Positions 1 to 13,000 of a stretch of DNA of 64,000 nt are shown in pieces. The notes beneath the pieces are model-generated. The model was not told the origin of the DNA. It saw only the letters and a list, made by a program, of their open reading frames with translations, and did no database searches. The DNA comes from Bimastos eiseni (Eukaryota > Annelida > Clitellata > Crassiclitellata > Lumbricidae): positions 17,887,081 through 17,951,080 of the forward strand of contig OY365813.1 in NCBI GenBank assembly GCA_959347315.1, written 5' to 3'. The position numbers and the translations under genes were made by a program. Positions within the stretch are counted from its first letter, which is position 1, and every line of letters begins with the position of its first letter.

Positions 1-218
1 TAGCACCTGAGCTAACTGTAGACAGTTCTGTAAAGCATCCTAGAAGTAGCTTGCCATCTACGATGATGCTATATATGTCGTCGCAATAAGAATTTCAAAG
101 TTCCGCCAATTAGTATCTTTATTCAAATATGCCGTAACAGTTTTTTCAACAAACCACACAGGCCTATTTCGTTGGGTTTTATGCTAATTTTGTAAGTGTA
201 GCGTTCTTGGGGTTCTGT

Positions 219-360
219 ATCGATAGTCCGAAGGTTCGATAGTCCGATGGTTCGATAATCAGAAGAAAATTTCTAGTCCGAAAATTTTCGGATTATCGAA
301 CCTTCGGACTCTCGAACTTACACTGATCTTCGGACTATTCAACCTTCGGACTATCGAACG
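219..360. repeat. Inverted array of TTCGATAGTCCGAAGG-type words
   Basis: Words ATCGATAGTCCGAAGG, TTCGATAGTCCGATGG and TTCGATAATCAGAAG on the left face CGGATTATCGAACCTTCGGA, CTTCGGACTATTCAACC and CTTCGGACTATCGAAC on the right. The whole block can fold back on itself. Confidence 0.8.
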
Positions 361-1444
361 GCCTCCCATTAGTAGTTAGACATTTTCACAAAAAACGCAA
401 TTGAGCTGACAAATAACACTTTTAATGTCACTAGACTCCGTGTAGAAACTGAGCTGGTTAAAATAATGTCTGGTGCATATTGGTCCATGGTAGTTCTTTA
501 ACAAGATAATTAATGGTTACCAATTTGCGAAGGTGTAACTAAGTACGAGTAGCGCAAAAAAAGTTTGTGTTAGCAGGTTTGCCATGATGAATGCTCTACC
601 TTATGATTATTGTTTGGCCCGTGGAACATTTAGAACCCTCAGTTACAATCTATAGGCCTACATTAAATAAAGTTATTACAATAGTTTGCAAGTGATTTTC
701 ATCGTTTTTATGCCAATAATTGGAGCAGAAAAACATTGACGATAGAAGCCTACTTTACTCGCGTAGTATAGGGCTGACATGAGAAGTTGTTACAATACTA
801 CATATGTAGATCACTATCAAGACTTATCTCTGATTAGATTAGGTGTACCACTAATTGAACGAACGATCTTGCAGATCAGAACAAGTTAGCAGATCTAACG
901 CAAGGACAACAATGATTAAAGATGAAAAAGTTGGAAATTAAAGCTAGGCAAGTAAATTACAAAAGAAATCATTGCCCGTTCTGTGACTTCTGTCATCAAA
1001 TGAAGCTGAAGAGTCCCAATGGGTAATGGTTTATTTATTAATTAAATTTGTAAATGCGCGCAAGGCCACACCTTTATGTGAATCTGAGGCGCGGAAGGGC
1101 AGTCGACAGAAATTAAGAGGTCGTAGTGAAAGAAAAAGATCGTGCCCGGAGCATTAATGCATTTATACACACGCACACAAATTTAATGTAAACATAGGCC
1201 TAATTGAACTGATTGGGCATCAGTCTGGTTTTCAAGCTTTTGAAACTCTTGCTTACCCACCAACCGAGCGTGGTAATACAATGTGAATGCAACCGAAGAA
1301 AATTAGGTAGGCTACGATGATGATGATCACCGTGATGATAATTGCAATGGTGGTGGTGATGATGATGATAATGGTGGTGGATTGGTGGCGATAGTGGTGG
1401 TGATGGTGATTACATAACAATAGCGATGATGATGATGATGAGTC
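361..1444. other. No gene seen
   Basis: AT-rich unique-looking DNA, with a (GATGGT)-type tract at 1315-1440. Short open frames only. Confidence 0.6.
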
Positions 1445-2072
1445 CAGGGTTGTTAACAATACTGGAAAAAGTATTGCAATACCAATACTTTATAATTAAA
1501 AGTATCGCGATACCAATACCATCACTTTTTCTGAAAAGTATTGCAATACCAATGATTTTATTAATACTTTTCAAAATTCTTGCTGATTCGATCTTAGCAT
1601 GAATTATAATTCATGCACCGATAATTCTAGAAAACATGTACACGCTTTACTCTTAAACAGATGTCGCCCCTATCTAAATTTTGCTTCTATTTGTAAATAT
1701 GGAGCTGTAAACATCCAACAGCATTTTCTTTATTTTGATGACAAACCCGGTAGTTAGTTATTCGTGAATTATGACTCTGTGACTAAAGGTTGATGAAATA
1801 AATTGTTACTTAAACTTATTTTAAAAGGATCTAAAACTTCTGGCTTCCGAATATTGCCCATAAGCTGTAAACACGAAGGAACTTAGGGACTTTCCATTCC
1901 TGTGCATATTGGACCTTGGGCCAATCACAATGTCTTTGAAGTAGCCAAATTATTTAGGCAAGACGCTTCTACCAGTGACGGCAAAAGGACATAGGACTAC
2001 TTCGGCCATTTCTATAGGCGTATTTATAAATTATTCCATCTGTTCACAACAAGGTCTATGGCTGAAAGAGGC

Positions 2073-2112
<40 letters not shown>

Positions 2113-2250
2113 TAAATTTATCAAAGCGCAACGACAAACTTTTCATATTTCTTGAGAAACCACATAAATTTCAGAAAATGTTGAGAAAAAGTATTGGTAT
2201 CGAGTATCGCTGACAAGCTAAAAATAGGTATCGCGATAATAACAGCCCTG
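1445..2250. mobile_element. Non-autonomous hAT-like element (806 bp)
   Basis: The ends are CAGGGTTGTTA at 1445 and its near-inverse TAACAGCCCTG at 2250. Inside each end are repeated palindromic words of the type GTATTGCAATACC and GGTATCGCGATAC (1465-1560 and 2180-2240). No ORF was found. The element lies in a (GAT)n tract, which blurs the target duplication. A (TA)n tract at 2077-2109 is internal. Confidence 0.6.
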
Positions 2251-3206
2251 ATGATGACGATGGAACGTGGGTATGATGATGACGACGATCAATATCACAA
2301 AGAGAAAATTGACAATGAAATTCAATCCTCTACCGAGATGTCGTTACAGAGAACTATTACAGGCCAATCATAACCAATTATTTGTTTGGCTCATTTTCTT
2401 TTATACTTAGCACCCAAAAAATTGTAAACACGTCATTTAGTTCTATTCAAATCATCAAATAGAAATAGTACACCTGAAGGCCTAAGATCTTTAGGACGAC
2501 CCAACACGAGACGCTAAGGCCTCCACAGTGGAGGACTATCAGCATGCACCTGAATCATGACCATATCAACTACATTAGCTACTTGTTAATCAAGGCTCAA
2601 TCTCACGTGTCGACATTTTATTTACATAAAATAGACTAAGAGGCTATACAATCACCTCTTGAGCCTATATAGGCTTGGTCGCTCTACATGATTATAGGGT
2701 GCAAGATATAGGCCTATATACGAACCTAGATCGAGGCGTCATCACTAAAATGTGCAGTATGGCCGTTGTCGCCCATTGCTTTCAAGCAAAAAAATACAGT
2801 CACGGCGCATGTCCAATTTGTGCATGCACTGTATACCCAACTTGCTTAGGACTAAGAGACCCATAATAGGCCCTCGATGTGGGGGTGCCGAACGAATCCC
2901 CCCATCCTCATTGCCGTCCCTTCCGTCTTCTATTCCCTATCCTTATTCCACTACGCAATAATTTCCAGAACGTGATGGCGAGTGACCAACATCGTCACTT
3001 TTAAAGAGGTGGCAACTATATCGACTACGTCCTCATCAGGAACAAAGCTACGTCTTTGTGTTCCCATATATTCATTTATTTATATAGCGCCCTTGCAATG
3101 TAATTACTCACAAGCGCTCCCAACTCCAGCTCGAACAAATAGGTTAAGTTTTCATAAGTTTTCAGCTGATCGTAAAAAGTACTACACGATTTATGCAATG
3201 GGCATA

Positions 3207-3297
3207 TATATATATATATTATATATATATATTATATATATATATTATATATATATATTATATATATATATATTATATATATATTATATATATATGT
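3207..3297. repeat. (TA)n microsatellite
   Basis: Interrupted (TA)n in the 3' flank of the mucin-like gene. Open frames of Tyr-Ile across it are artefacts. Confidence 0.95.
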
Positions 3298-3379
3298 ATA
3301 TACATATTCCATCAAATGTCTATGAACATGTTGGTTGCAGATCTTCGGGACAGGCGACTGGTCCAGGTCCTTTGCAGGA

Positions 3380-3692
3380 TCAGACGATCGTGGAACTTGC
3401 CCTTGGATTGACATCTGCGGCAACTATCTGGATCGGCTTGTATCCATCCTCGTGTCCGTTGCTTACTCCTCCAGCCCCCGAGGGATTGTGGTCGACGTCG
3501 TAACCTCGGTTGTAGTGGACGCCGGGGCTGTTAGGGAGGTGGCTCTCAAGACGTGCGTCTGACGGGGACGAGCCGAAACTGGTGATGCTCGTGGAGGAGA
3601 CAAGGTACTGGGCGCTCTGAGGTTCAAGGCCGTCGTAGAACGCATCCGCTCCCTTCTTCGGCTTCTTCAGCATCATCGTCGAATCCTCTTTT
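3380..3692 (-). CDS. Mucin-like gene, exon 5 (cytoplasmic tail, PDZ ligand, stop)
   Basis: The acceptor gcatattgcag at 3693-3695 starts a 313-nt coding stretch that ends in TGA at 3382-3380. The tail starts KEDSTMMLKKPKKG, includes tyrosines in FYDGL, QYLV, HYNRGY and DGYKP, and ends N-P-R-A-S-S-T-I-V. Thr at -2 and Val at 0 fit a class I PDZ-binding terminus. A possible polyadenylation signal (AATAAA on the minus strand) is at 3080-3075, beyond a (TA)n tract. Confidence 0.82.
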
Positions 3693-6600
3693 CTGCAATA
3701 TGCAAAGGTGAGCACGTCAAAGACTTTTTTGTGTTGTATTGTATTTACATATTTCTATCGTTCCTCTCCCAGTACGAGCTAATCAGAGTCGGGCGCTCTC
3801 AGTGCGAGAAGTAATGGCTGATTATGATTAGGCTATTTTGTGATTGTACTTTCTCTGATTGTTCGCATTTGATGTTCCCGCAATGCGTTTGGAAGCGGTT
3901 CAATAAAGTACTTACCTACTTACTTACATCGTGGAGGGAAGGGTGGGGAAGAGAATGAGGTAAGGACCCAGATGAATCCTGCTCCGCTGAAAGATGATGG
4001 ATGTAGGTCTATTAATGCTGGAAACAGACTGAGAAAGCCCAGCAAGGCGTTCTTTCATGCCGTGTTGTACAATGTAATGTTCTGTTAGGTTACGTTATGT
4101 AATGCAACGTTACGTAACATAAAGCTATATTCTACAGCGTAATGTTACGTTGTGTCATACCACAATAGAGTTTATTAAGGCGACCAATAGGGTCATGCCT
4201 CCCCATTGGATCAATTCATTGGATTTTAGGCTTACCTATGTTACATGTATCTATCCTCCTCTATCAGAGGTGTTACAAGGTTTTGAAAAGTGGGGTATAA
4301 TTTAAAAATATTGCTTGAAGCGGAAAAAATATTTTTGCCCCACTTTTTGAATTTTGCCTCCCCTGAAATTTGAAAAATGGGGGGCATAAATTATCTTAAC
4401 AAAAGTCATCTTAAAAAGCCATTGCAGAAACATAAAAAAACGATTAGAAGGGCACATGGGGGCACTGAGCATTAACACTGGGGGCTTTGCGCTCCCCCCC
4501 CCCAATTTTTGAAACTGTGGGCCGATGCCCTCTGCCCCCCGCTTGTTACACCTCTGTCCTCCATTACTTTTTTTATATTGTTGAGTTGAAATTTTCCAAA
4601 TAAAGGCAACACCACGTTCATCACTTCAGTCATTAACAAGGCCAAATTATTAAAAAAAACTCACAGGCGATCTCACACGATCGGCTTTCACACCACTCTT
4701 CAATGTGGAATGGCAAGAAAACTATCGTCGATTATGTTAGTTCGGAAGAAGCCTCGAAACATAGATAGTTCCGTTATTGTACGGGGAAGAGACTGAACCA
4801 TGTACAATCCATGATCATCTTCGTAGTCGAGATGAGCTGTGCTTTCCATGCCGAAGACAGATGCCAAGAGAAGGCAGAGAGATGGTTCCTATAGCTCGTG
4901 GCTTAGGTGTCAAGAACGACGCTGCTTCCTATTCAGACCTGTGCTCCCCAGTGCGACAGCATCATCGTCGTAAACGTAATATATCCAAATTTCGATAGCT
5001 CCACTTGAAAGCCAAGCGCAGGTCACCAGCTTATTCACGAGCCAGTCGTGAAGCCTTTGGATTAGTGACTGTCATTGATGGACGAATCTGCAGCGACTCG
5101 ACGCCGATTGGATGCTGATGTTGACTAAAATCCGTTAAATCGTTGGATGAATTTTACTTCATGTACCGCCAACTGGATAACTGAATCGTTTCCGTCAAAA
5201 AGCAATTCAGTCTTCATTCAGTGTTTTTGTTTTGCCTTCATAGCATAACATACATAACAAGGATTAAAGGGACCGGAAGTTAAACCCACTGTATACTAAT
5301 TGACCTGGAACATGCATAATGGGCCAATTTTCATAGGTTTCTTTTAAAAGCTGTGGACAATATTATCACCCGAGCCATTCCTCAAGTCTACAACTCTTGC
5401 ACTGAAGAATGTCTGCACTAATGTTCGTTTCGGCTTCTTAAATAGTTTATACCGGTGTCCCTGAGTTGCTTTGTGTGCGGCAAGTTCAACAAAACCTCTC
5501 CAAATGCACTGCCTCCATTCCAGAAATATTCTTGTTGGCTTCAATGTAGTTTATCTATTCCTGGACTTTGTAAGTTTTCGCCATCCAACGCACTCTGTGA
5601 AGTGCCCAAAGCTTGCGAACCGCTGCTGGACTGCTCAATCCAAACACGAATGCCACGAGTTGTAGAAATTCTCAATGATCATCTCAACGATGGTCAAGTT
5701 GAAGCTTTTCTGTGATAAACTACTTCAATTTGTCTGATGAAGACATCAATGACATCGGTCTAAGGTTTGGTCGACTGTGAGACTATTTACTTCGAATCGC
5801 TTGAACAGCAAGTGCATTATTTTGAAGGATAAACTTTATACCAAGGCACACACTCGGAATGCGTCAGACAACAGGACTTAGTGTGTGATTCCCGACAAGC
5901 CATCCACATTGCAACCGATAGCTGTCTTTAGAAGGGTTCAAGCTTTATTAACTTTGTCGGTATTTGAGTTAGTTATATATATTGTAGGTATGTATGTATG
6001 TGATAGACGGTTGGATTTATTGTATACATGTATATCTGACAGTGTATACATGTATATCTGAGAGTTGACATTGCGCATTTATTTTAACCTCAGCGTCGCC
6101 AGAACCTGATCTTATTAGATGTTGAGTGTGTAATAATAATAATGCAGAAGGCTGTTTTGCTCACCCGAGATGTCTGTAGACAAGAGCCATCGACACGAAG
6201 AGAATAAACAGGAGAAGGAGACACCCAAAGCCACTGATAATGGCTGCAATCATAGCTGAAAAGAAGCACCACAAATTATCACAAAAATTAATTAATAATT
6301 AATCACAAGCTGACGAGAGAAGACTTAATAATGGAGGAGGCATAACTGAAAAGAAGCATAAGAAGTTATCAAAAAAAATATTAATTATTAATTATAAGTT
6401 GAAGGGAGATGACTTGATAAGAGAGGAGGGGATCCGAGAAAAGGTGAGCGAGGTGAGATTAATCATGAAGTGAGGTGAGTTAAGACGGGTGAGAAGTTGG
6501 GGCGAGGAGAGAAGAGATGATTGAGGAGAGAATGCAAGGTTAGAATGTGATTGCGAGGAGAATTGAGGTACACATAGGAAAGGTAAGATGATGTGAGGAA

Positions 6601-9600
6601 AGGTAAGATGATGTGAGGAGATGATAGATGATGTATGATGCTATATATTCGTTAAATAAATCTAAATGTCAGATCGCAATCAATTAAGCTTACAAGAGAA
6701 GAAGAAGAAGAAGAAGATATTCGTAATTACTATGTAATAAAGTTAGCGTTATCTTTGTCAGAAAGTTGAAAATATGAGGTAGGCCTAAGTTAGAGTAAGT
6801 GGAGCACACGGTCTTAAACCAAACTGACAATTCGCCTATTATGAGAGATGGACTTGGAAAGGAGAGAACACTAGTTAGGGTCTGAGAATAGACGGTCACT
6901 GCGATTCAAACGAATTGTGTGTGTAAGTCATACGGGATTATTTCGTGAAGCAGGCTCTAATTTGTACACAGTCGTATCTTCATCGTGAATTGGGCTATTG
7001 AGGAAGGACGCTTCAAAGGGAAGGCCCCTACTATACACGCTCTAATTGCCATGCATTGTGTCTTTCTCGCTTCAACCGGTCGGCTTTTGTGCAAATCGAT
7101 CTATAAAAGACTCACCGCAGCAATACGCTGGTGCAATGCTTTTGTCACTATAAGGGCCTATAGTCCAGACGCTTCGAGCCGTGTCCTCTGAAGTCCCTTA
7201 GACTCCGCTGTTCGGTTAACACCGTTGAAGACCGGTTATCACCGGATTCGTAGCGCACACTCGGTGTAGCTTTGGAGGCAATAAGTTCAAGAGACGAGGA
7301 CAGCTATTCCACGCATGGCCAGTCAAGCTGAACACTGCCTCGTTGGGTTGGGGGTCTGAACGGCGTATATGCATCTACTTAGAATGTTGTACTTCCTGTC
7401 GTTAATGGATAGTTCATTACATATACACACACATATAAATATGTATGTAATATGCATATTTATATAAGGCCGTTATCTTATGTCCAAGGTAATTCTGCCA
7501 CTGCTTGCACTCTGACAGTGCCAGTCCAAAGCTCGGACAAAAGAGGAGGGCGACGTTAATATTCTTTGTTATCACACAGAGTCGTTAAAATGCAACTATT
7601 ACTATGTCAAAGGTACATAATTATGATCCCTTTGGAATTTAATTAAGCATTAATTGAAAGAGTCACACGACTGGAACTGCCGATTATTATCGGTGGTGGT
7701 AGTCTGTGGGTGAAAGACTTCGTGATCTCTACAGGGAGTGTAGGACAATTGTCCGGGGGCTCCAACCAACCGCCGCTTATTATTATGGAATCTAATTTCT
7801 GGGAGGACGAGATGAACCATATTTAATGGAATTGTTTTATATTCGAAAGAAGCCCAGCCACTGTTCGTTTTCTGACAATACTAGTTCCAAGCCTGGATAA
7901 ACAGTGTCGTTGAATTGAAACTGCTATTCCAAAGCGTTGAACATCGCCAAGTTAGACTAGTATCGTAAAGAAAGGTCAGTCAATAGAGTTCAGCTACAGA
8001 CCCTGATACTGCAGCTCTTCAAGTCGCCCAAACAGATGTCCTCTGTCCTGGCGTAATTAGCGTTATTTTACAACGTCATCATACGAAAGCAGATCGGCGA
8101 GACTTAATTAAAATAGGATTATAAATTAGACATATAGTCTGACGTGATAGTCATAGGCTATTGTCTTTTTTGCCTGTGTAAGCTCAGCTGCCTAGTTGAT
8201 GCTGATGATCTTTCAACCGTTCATCACGTACATTTCATATAATAATTGTAAAAAATAAAATATTTTCAATTAAAAGACTGTAACGTGAAGTAGGGCCTGC
8301 ACGAAAAATAAGTGCTCTAAAGGCCTACAGTGTTAAGAATCTATTGTTTAGGTGAAATCATAAATGACACTGTAGAATTCATTATTGTCTATGGGTCAGT
8401 TAGCGTGCTTGACTTTCATCCAGATAGTATGGGTTCCAATTGTCGCCAAAACAGTAGATTGTTTCGAGATTTCGGTTCAACTTGCGCTCCCTAGACAACT
8501 CAGCTATAACGGTTAGGCCTACGGTATGAAGACAGACGGCGAGGAATCCGACTGACCACTTCATACGCCGAAACAAAGAAAATGGAAGTCCATGCTAAGT
8601 TAAAGACAAGACTTGCCAACGGTCTCCATATGACAGAAATATTAGTAAGTCTCGAACCCGTATTAGGCAAACACTTTAACCAGTCGAATGCGCGTATTTA
8701 ATCACAATGTGTTTCGATAATATAGTGGAGATAGCCTAGCGACTGTGAGAAAAGCCACAAAAGATCTTTTCTTGACTTTTATCTACTAGAGTATACGGCC
8801 TATTCTATAGGAAGATGGAACAACGGAGAGAGAATTAAACGATACAGTTCCAGAACTAGTGTTATGCACCAAATATTATCGATTAGAGAAGAAAGAAATC
8901 ATTGCATATTTTATACATCGGTAAGATAAGAGAATTATGTAGCTAATTTATTTACGCAAGTAAGTTGGGTCGCTCATTTCTCTCGGCATCGCTGTCACGA
9001 ACGCCGTCGCTGTGGACTGCCCCTCTGATCGACATAACAGAAAAAAGCAACAATCAATCGTTTGTTATTCTAAATACATTCATTTTAGTTTATTCTCATC
9101 CAAATTATTCAAATTAAATCGAGTCTGATATAGGCTATTATAGAACGCCACAACTAGACTAGAAAACAAATGAAAACCGTTTCAGTTTTCAATAAACTAA
9201 TAATTATGATATAATCTTAATCATATCTACACGCAATAGAATTCCACAAATATTTGAATCTTACAAACTACTAAGAAAACGATCATCAATCCACCTATCA
9301 CTGAACGACGTATAATTTTATTCAGTACAAAACTTATATTCGATAAAACTTCGAAAATTCAAAGACCAGGCAGTAAATATAAAAATAATCTTTTCTGATA
9401 TTTGATCGCTTGCTCAAACGTAGTTAAATCGTTCTTAATAGTTCTCGATCGCGACCACTTAAGATGCTGTCGATAAGAAGCATGTGTGTGCTTCGGGGTG
9501 TGCGTTTGTGTGTAGAAGTGTACATACGAGTGCTCCTAACAGTCTCAAGAACTGTCTAACACCGAATCTTTACCTGTTTAGGCTTATATCCCTAAAATTG

Positions 9601-10050
9601 TGTGCTAATCGCTGGAAGAGAGTGGCTTCTACCACTTCAAAACTACAACTACCACTTATAGCCTACATACGTACGAGTTTACATAGGCTGACATATAAAA
9701 GAGTATTCGACACAGATATTGAGCGTCCACTGTTAAGCCACAGACACATAATTTACCGCCGCTCCCTAGAGAGCCAATCGTTTTAATATGAGGGGTGACT
9801 CCTGTACTCAGGTGTGAAAGGAAAGCGCCAGACTGAACCAGTGACGTCCGGTTGGCATCTGCAAGATCGTTTCGGACGAGCTCGTGCTTACTGATGCGTA
9901 CGTTTAGGTTAACGTTCAAAAGAGATGTATTCGTGGCTTTGTGGACACAGGGTATTTGCCAACAACCCTCTCTAGGGGTTACTAACGAGCAGGGGTCTAT
10001 TGTGTCCACAATGGGCCCGGTTTTCTCTGGTTGGGCCATGCACGACTCAG

Positions 10051-10091
<41 letters not shown>

Positions 10092-13000
10092 TACATGTTT
10101 GTGTGCATATGTATATATATATGCATATATGTATTATATGCATAAATATATGTATCATATATACGTGTATTGTATATATACAATTATGCATATATTATAT
10201 ATATATATAATATACATGTAAATAGATGTATTATATGTATATCTTATTTGTGTGAGTACATAATATGTGTGTATGTGTTTACTTCTGTATGTATTTTTAT
10301 ATAGGTACATGTATGTATATGTGCATTATATATATATGTATATAAGACATGAGGTGTCGTTGTTTATTAGTGTAGCCTAAGACTGCTACATTTCGCCCTA
10401 GGGGCGTAAATCACAAGTATGCCTACAATCGGTTAATATTAAAATTTCCTGAATCTGCATACTTACGGATGTTGTTGCTGCTGACGATGTTTATGGAAGA
10501 AGCGGAAGAAAAAGAAGATACAGATGAAGAGAAGCTGATGCCTGCCGAGACTGGTGATGACGAGGGAACTGACTGAGATGCCGAGGAGGAAGAGGAGATG
10601 GTGGAAGGTGACATTGGGGGAGAGGAGGAGGAGGCAATGGTGGAAGGAGACATGGTAGAAGAGGAGGATGAGGCGATGGTGGAAGGAGACATGGTAAAAG
10701 AGGAGGAGGAGGCGATGGTAGAAGGAGACATGGTAGAAGAGGAGGAGGAGGCGATGGTAGAAGGAGACATGGTAGAAGAGGAGGAGGAGGGAGAGATCAT
10801 GGAAGGAGACGATGTGGAAGATGAGGAGTCAGTGGGGGAAGATGCTGAAGGCGAGACGGTTGCTGGAAACGCAGTAACCGACATATTTGTAGCTGAAACA
10901 AAAGGTGACATGCATGCATCAATACAATACATACTATGTGCGTCTTTGCCTAGGACGCATTTATTTAAGAACTGTTAGGTAGCTTCGGTTAGCGTCCTAG
11001 TGAGATTCTTGTAGGACGCTATACACGGTGATTCATTAAAAAACGTACCCCTAGATATTTAATTGTAACTCCGTCAAATATCGGTTTATGTCAAAAAAAT
11101 TTTAAGTGAACATAGAGGAATCAGTTCTGAATAGGAAGAAAGTTACAGTTTATGTTCAAATTGACCCCCTCGGGCAGTAACACACGCGCGAAGATGCCTA
11201 CGCCACTGCCTGACTGACTCATCAATGATTCGCTGATCCATTTCATCCCATACCTCCACAATTCGGTGACGCAACTCGTCGACATCATGTATTCGATTTC
11301 TGTAGACTTTTTCCTGCATGACGCTCCATATCTTATAGTCCACTGGATTCAAATCAGGGCTATTAGGTGGCCAGTAATTAGGCGGAATGAAATCAGGTGT
11401 TTCAGTTTCGAGTAACGCAACGGTCTCCCGAGCTCTGTGCGCAGGAGCGCTATCCTGCTGGAAGATGAAATACTCCGTTATCTCACGAATGTCAGGCAAG
11501 AGATCCTGCATTAGTAGAACATCTCTGTAATATTGTCCATTAATCTTAACACCTGGTTCGATGAAATGGATGTTCGTACGACCGAGTGCAGATACCCCGA
11601 CAGATACCATAAGGGACTTGCTGAAAGTTGGTCGAGTCCGCAAAAGACGATTTGCTGGAACGTCTCTCTTCCTTGTACCGGCTGAGACATAAATACGATC
11701 ATTCTGACTGTTACTGGGTGCTGCCACAGTAAACAATTTCTCATCAGTAAACCAAATGAAATTCACTAAGCTTGCAGGATACAACCTCAGTAGCTGACGG
11801 GAACGTGTCAATCTTGCTTGCTTGTTGGCTGCTGTGAGTTCTTGAGCGTGTCGTTTCTTTAAACATCGCAAATGTAAATCATTCTTGACAATTCTCTAAA
11901 CTGATGTCTGACTGATTCCTATTTCTCGAGCAATTTGTCTCTGTGTGCGATGCGTTTGCGGCATATCTTCCTGGCTGAGCACCAGCGATTCAACCTTTTC
12001 AGCATTGTCGGTTGTTGCTGCCGTACGCGGGCGGCCGCTGCCTGGTCGACGATGGAAAGACCCAGTTTTGTCGATCTTTGAAAGTAACGCATTTAATCCA
12101 CCAAGAGTCCACTCTTTATCAGGAAATTTCTTTAGAAAACGTTTTGCACTGTACTTTTTATTTTTCGTAAGAATGTAACAAATTGTTTATCCTCTTCGGT
12201 AAACACCATTTTTTCGCGATATTTTCGTGACGTCATTAGTTTCGTCAATCGCGTTACGTCATTTTAGCTTGGTGTGTCAAATGATTTATGTAGCACTTGA
12301 ATAGAATATCAAGCATCATTATTCTGAAATTTCATTAAAATTAATGGTCATTTACCTGAGTTATGCTAACCTATGTAAGGTACGTTTTTTAATGAATCAC
12401 CGTGTATAAATGTCTTTATGCATACATACATACATTGTATTGATTGTAGGTCAATCGCCGAATAACAACAAACGATTTGATGACACGACGCATCGCTCAT
12501 GTGTAAGCTGGTGCCCTTCGCTAAGCTTTTTATGTAGCGCTTTGGAAATCTAGAGTTTACGATTACAACCTTTGAAATTGTAAATTTTCGAGATAAGATT
12601 TGTAGAAATGTGGATCCAGTTGGTTGGAACGACTAACTGTGTACAAGGAGGAGAGGAAGAGGCGAATTTTAGGAAGAAGCTGAAGAGGAAGGTGGAATTG
12701 CGGATGGTGAATTAAACGATGGCGCTACGATGAACTAAAATCGGACCCAATGCCGAAGGCAACCAAATCTCGCATCATGTAACTTACTGCGGTGTGACAG
12801 TTTGTCAAATAAACGATGACACATACATACATACATACGTACGTATGCACGCACGCACCCACACATACACACACATACATACACATACATATGTACATAT
12901 ATACATACATACATACATATATACATACACACACACGCACACACACATACATACAGTTGCTACAAATAGAAAATACAACAGTTGTATATACTCAAATATA

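Noticed and set aside
10598..10978. Plus-strand acidic ORF with MVEGDMVEEEEEA repeats
   Set aside because: Antisense shadow of the mucin repeat exon; splice sites and phases support the minus strand.
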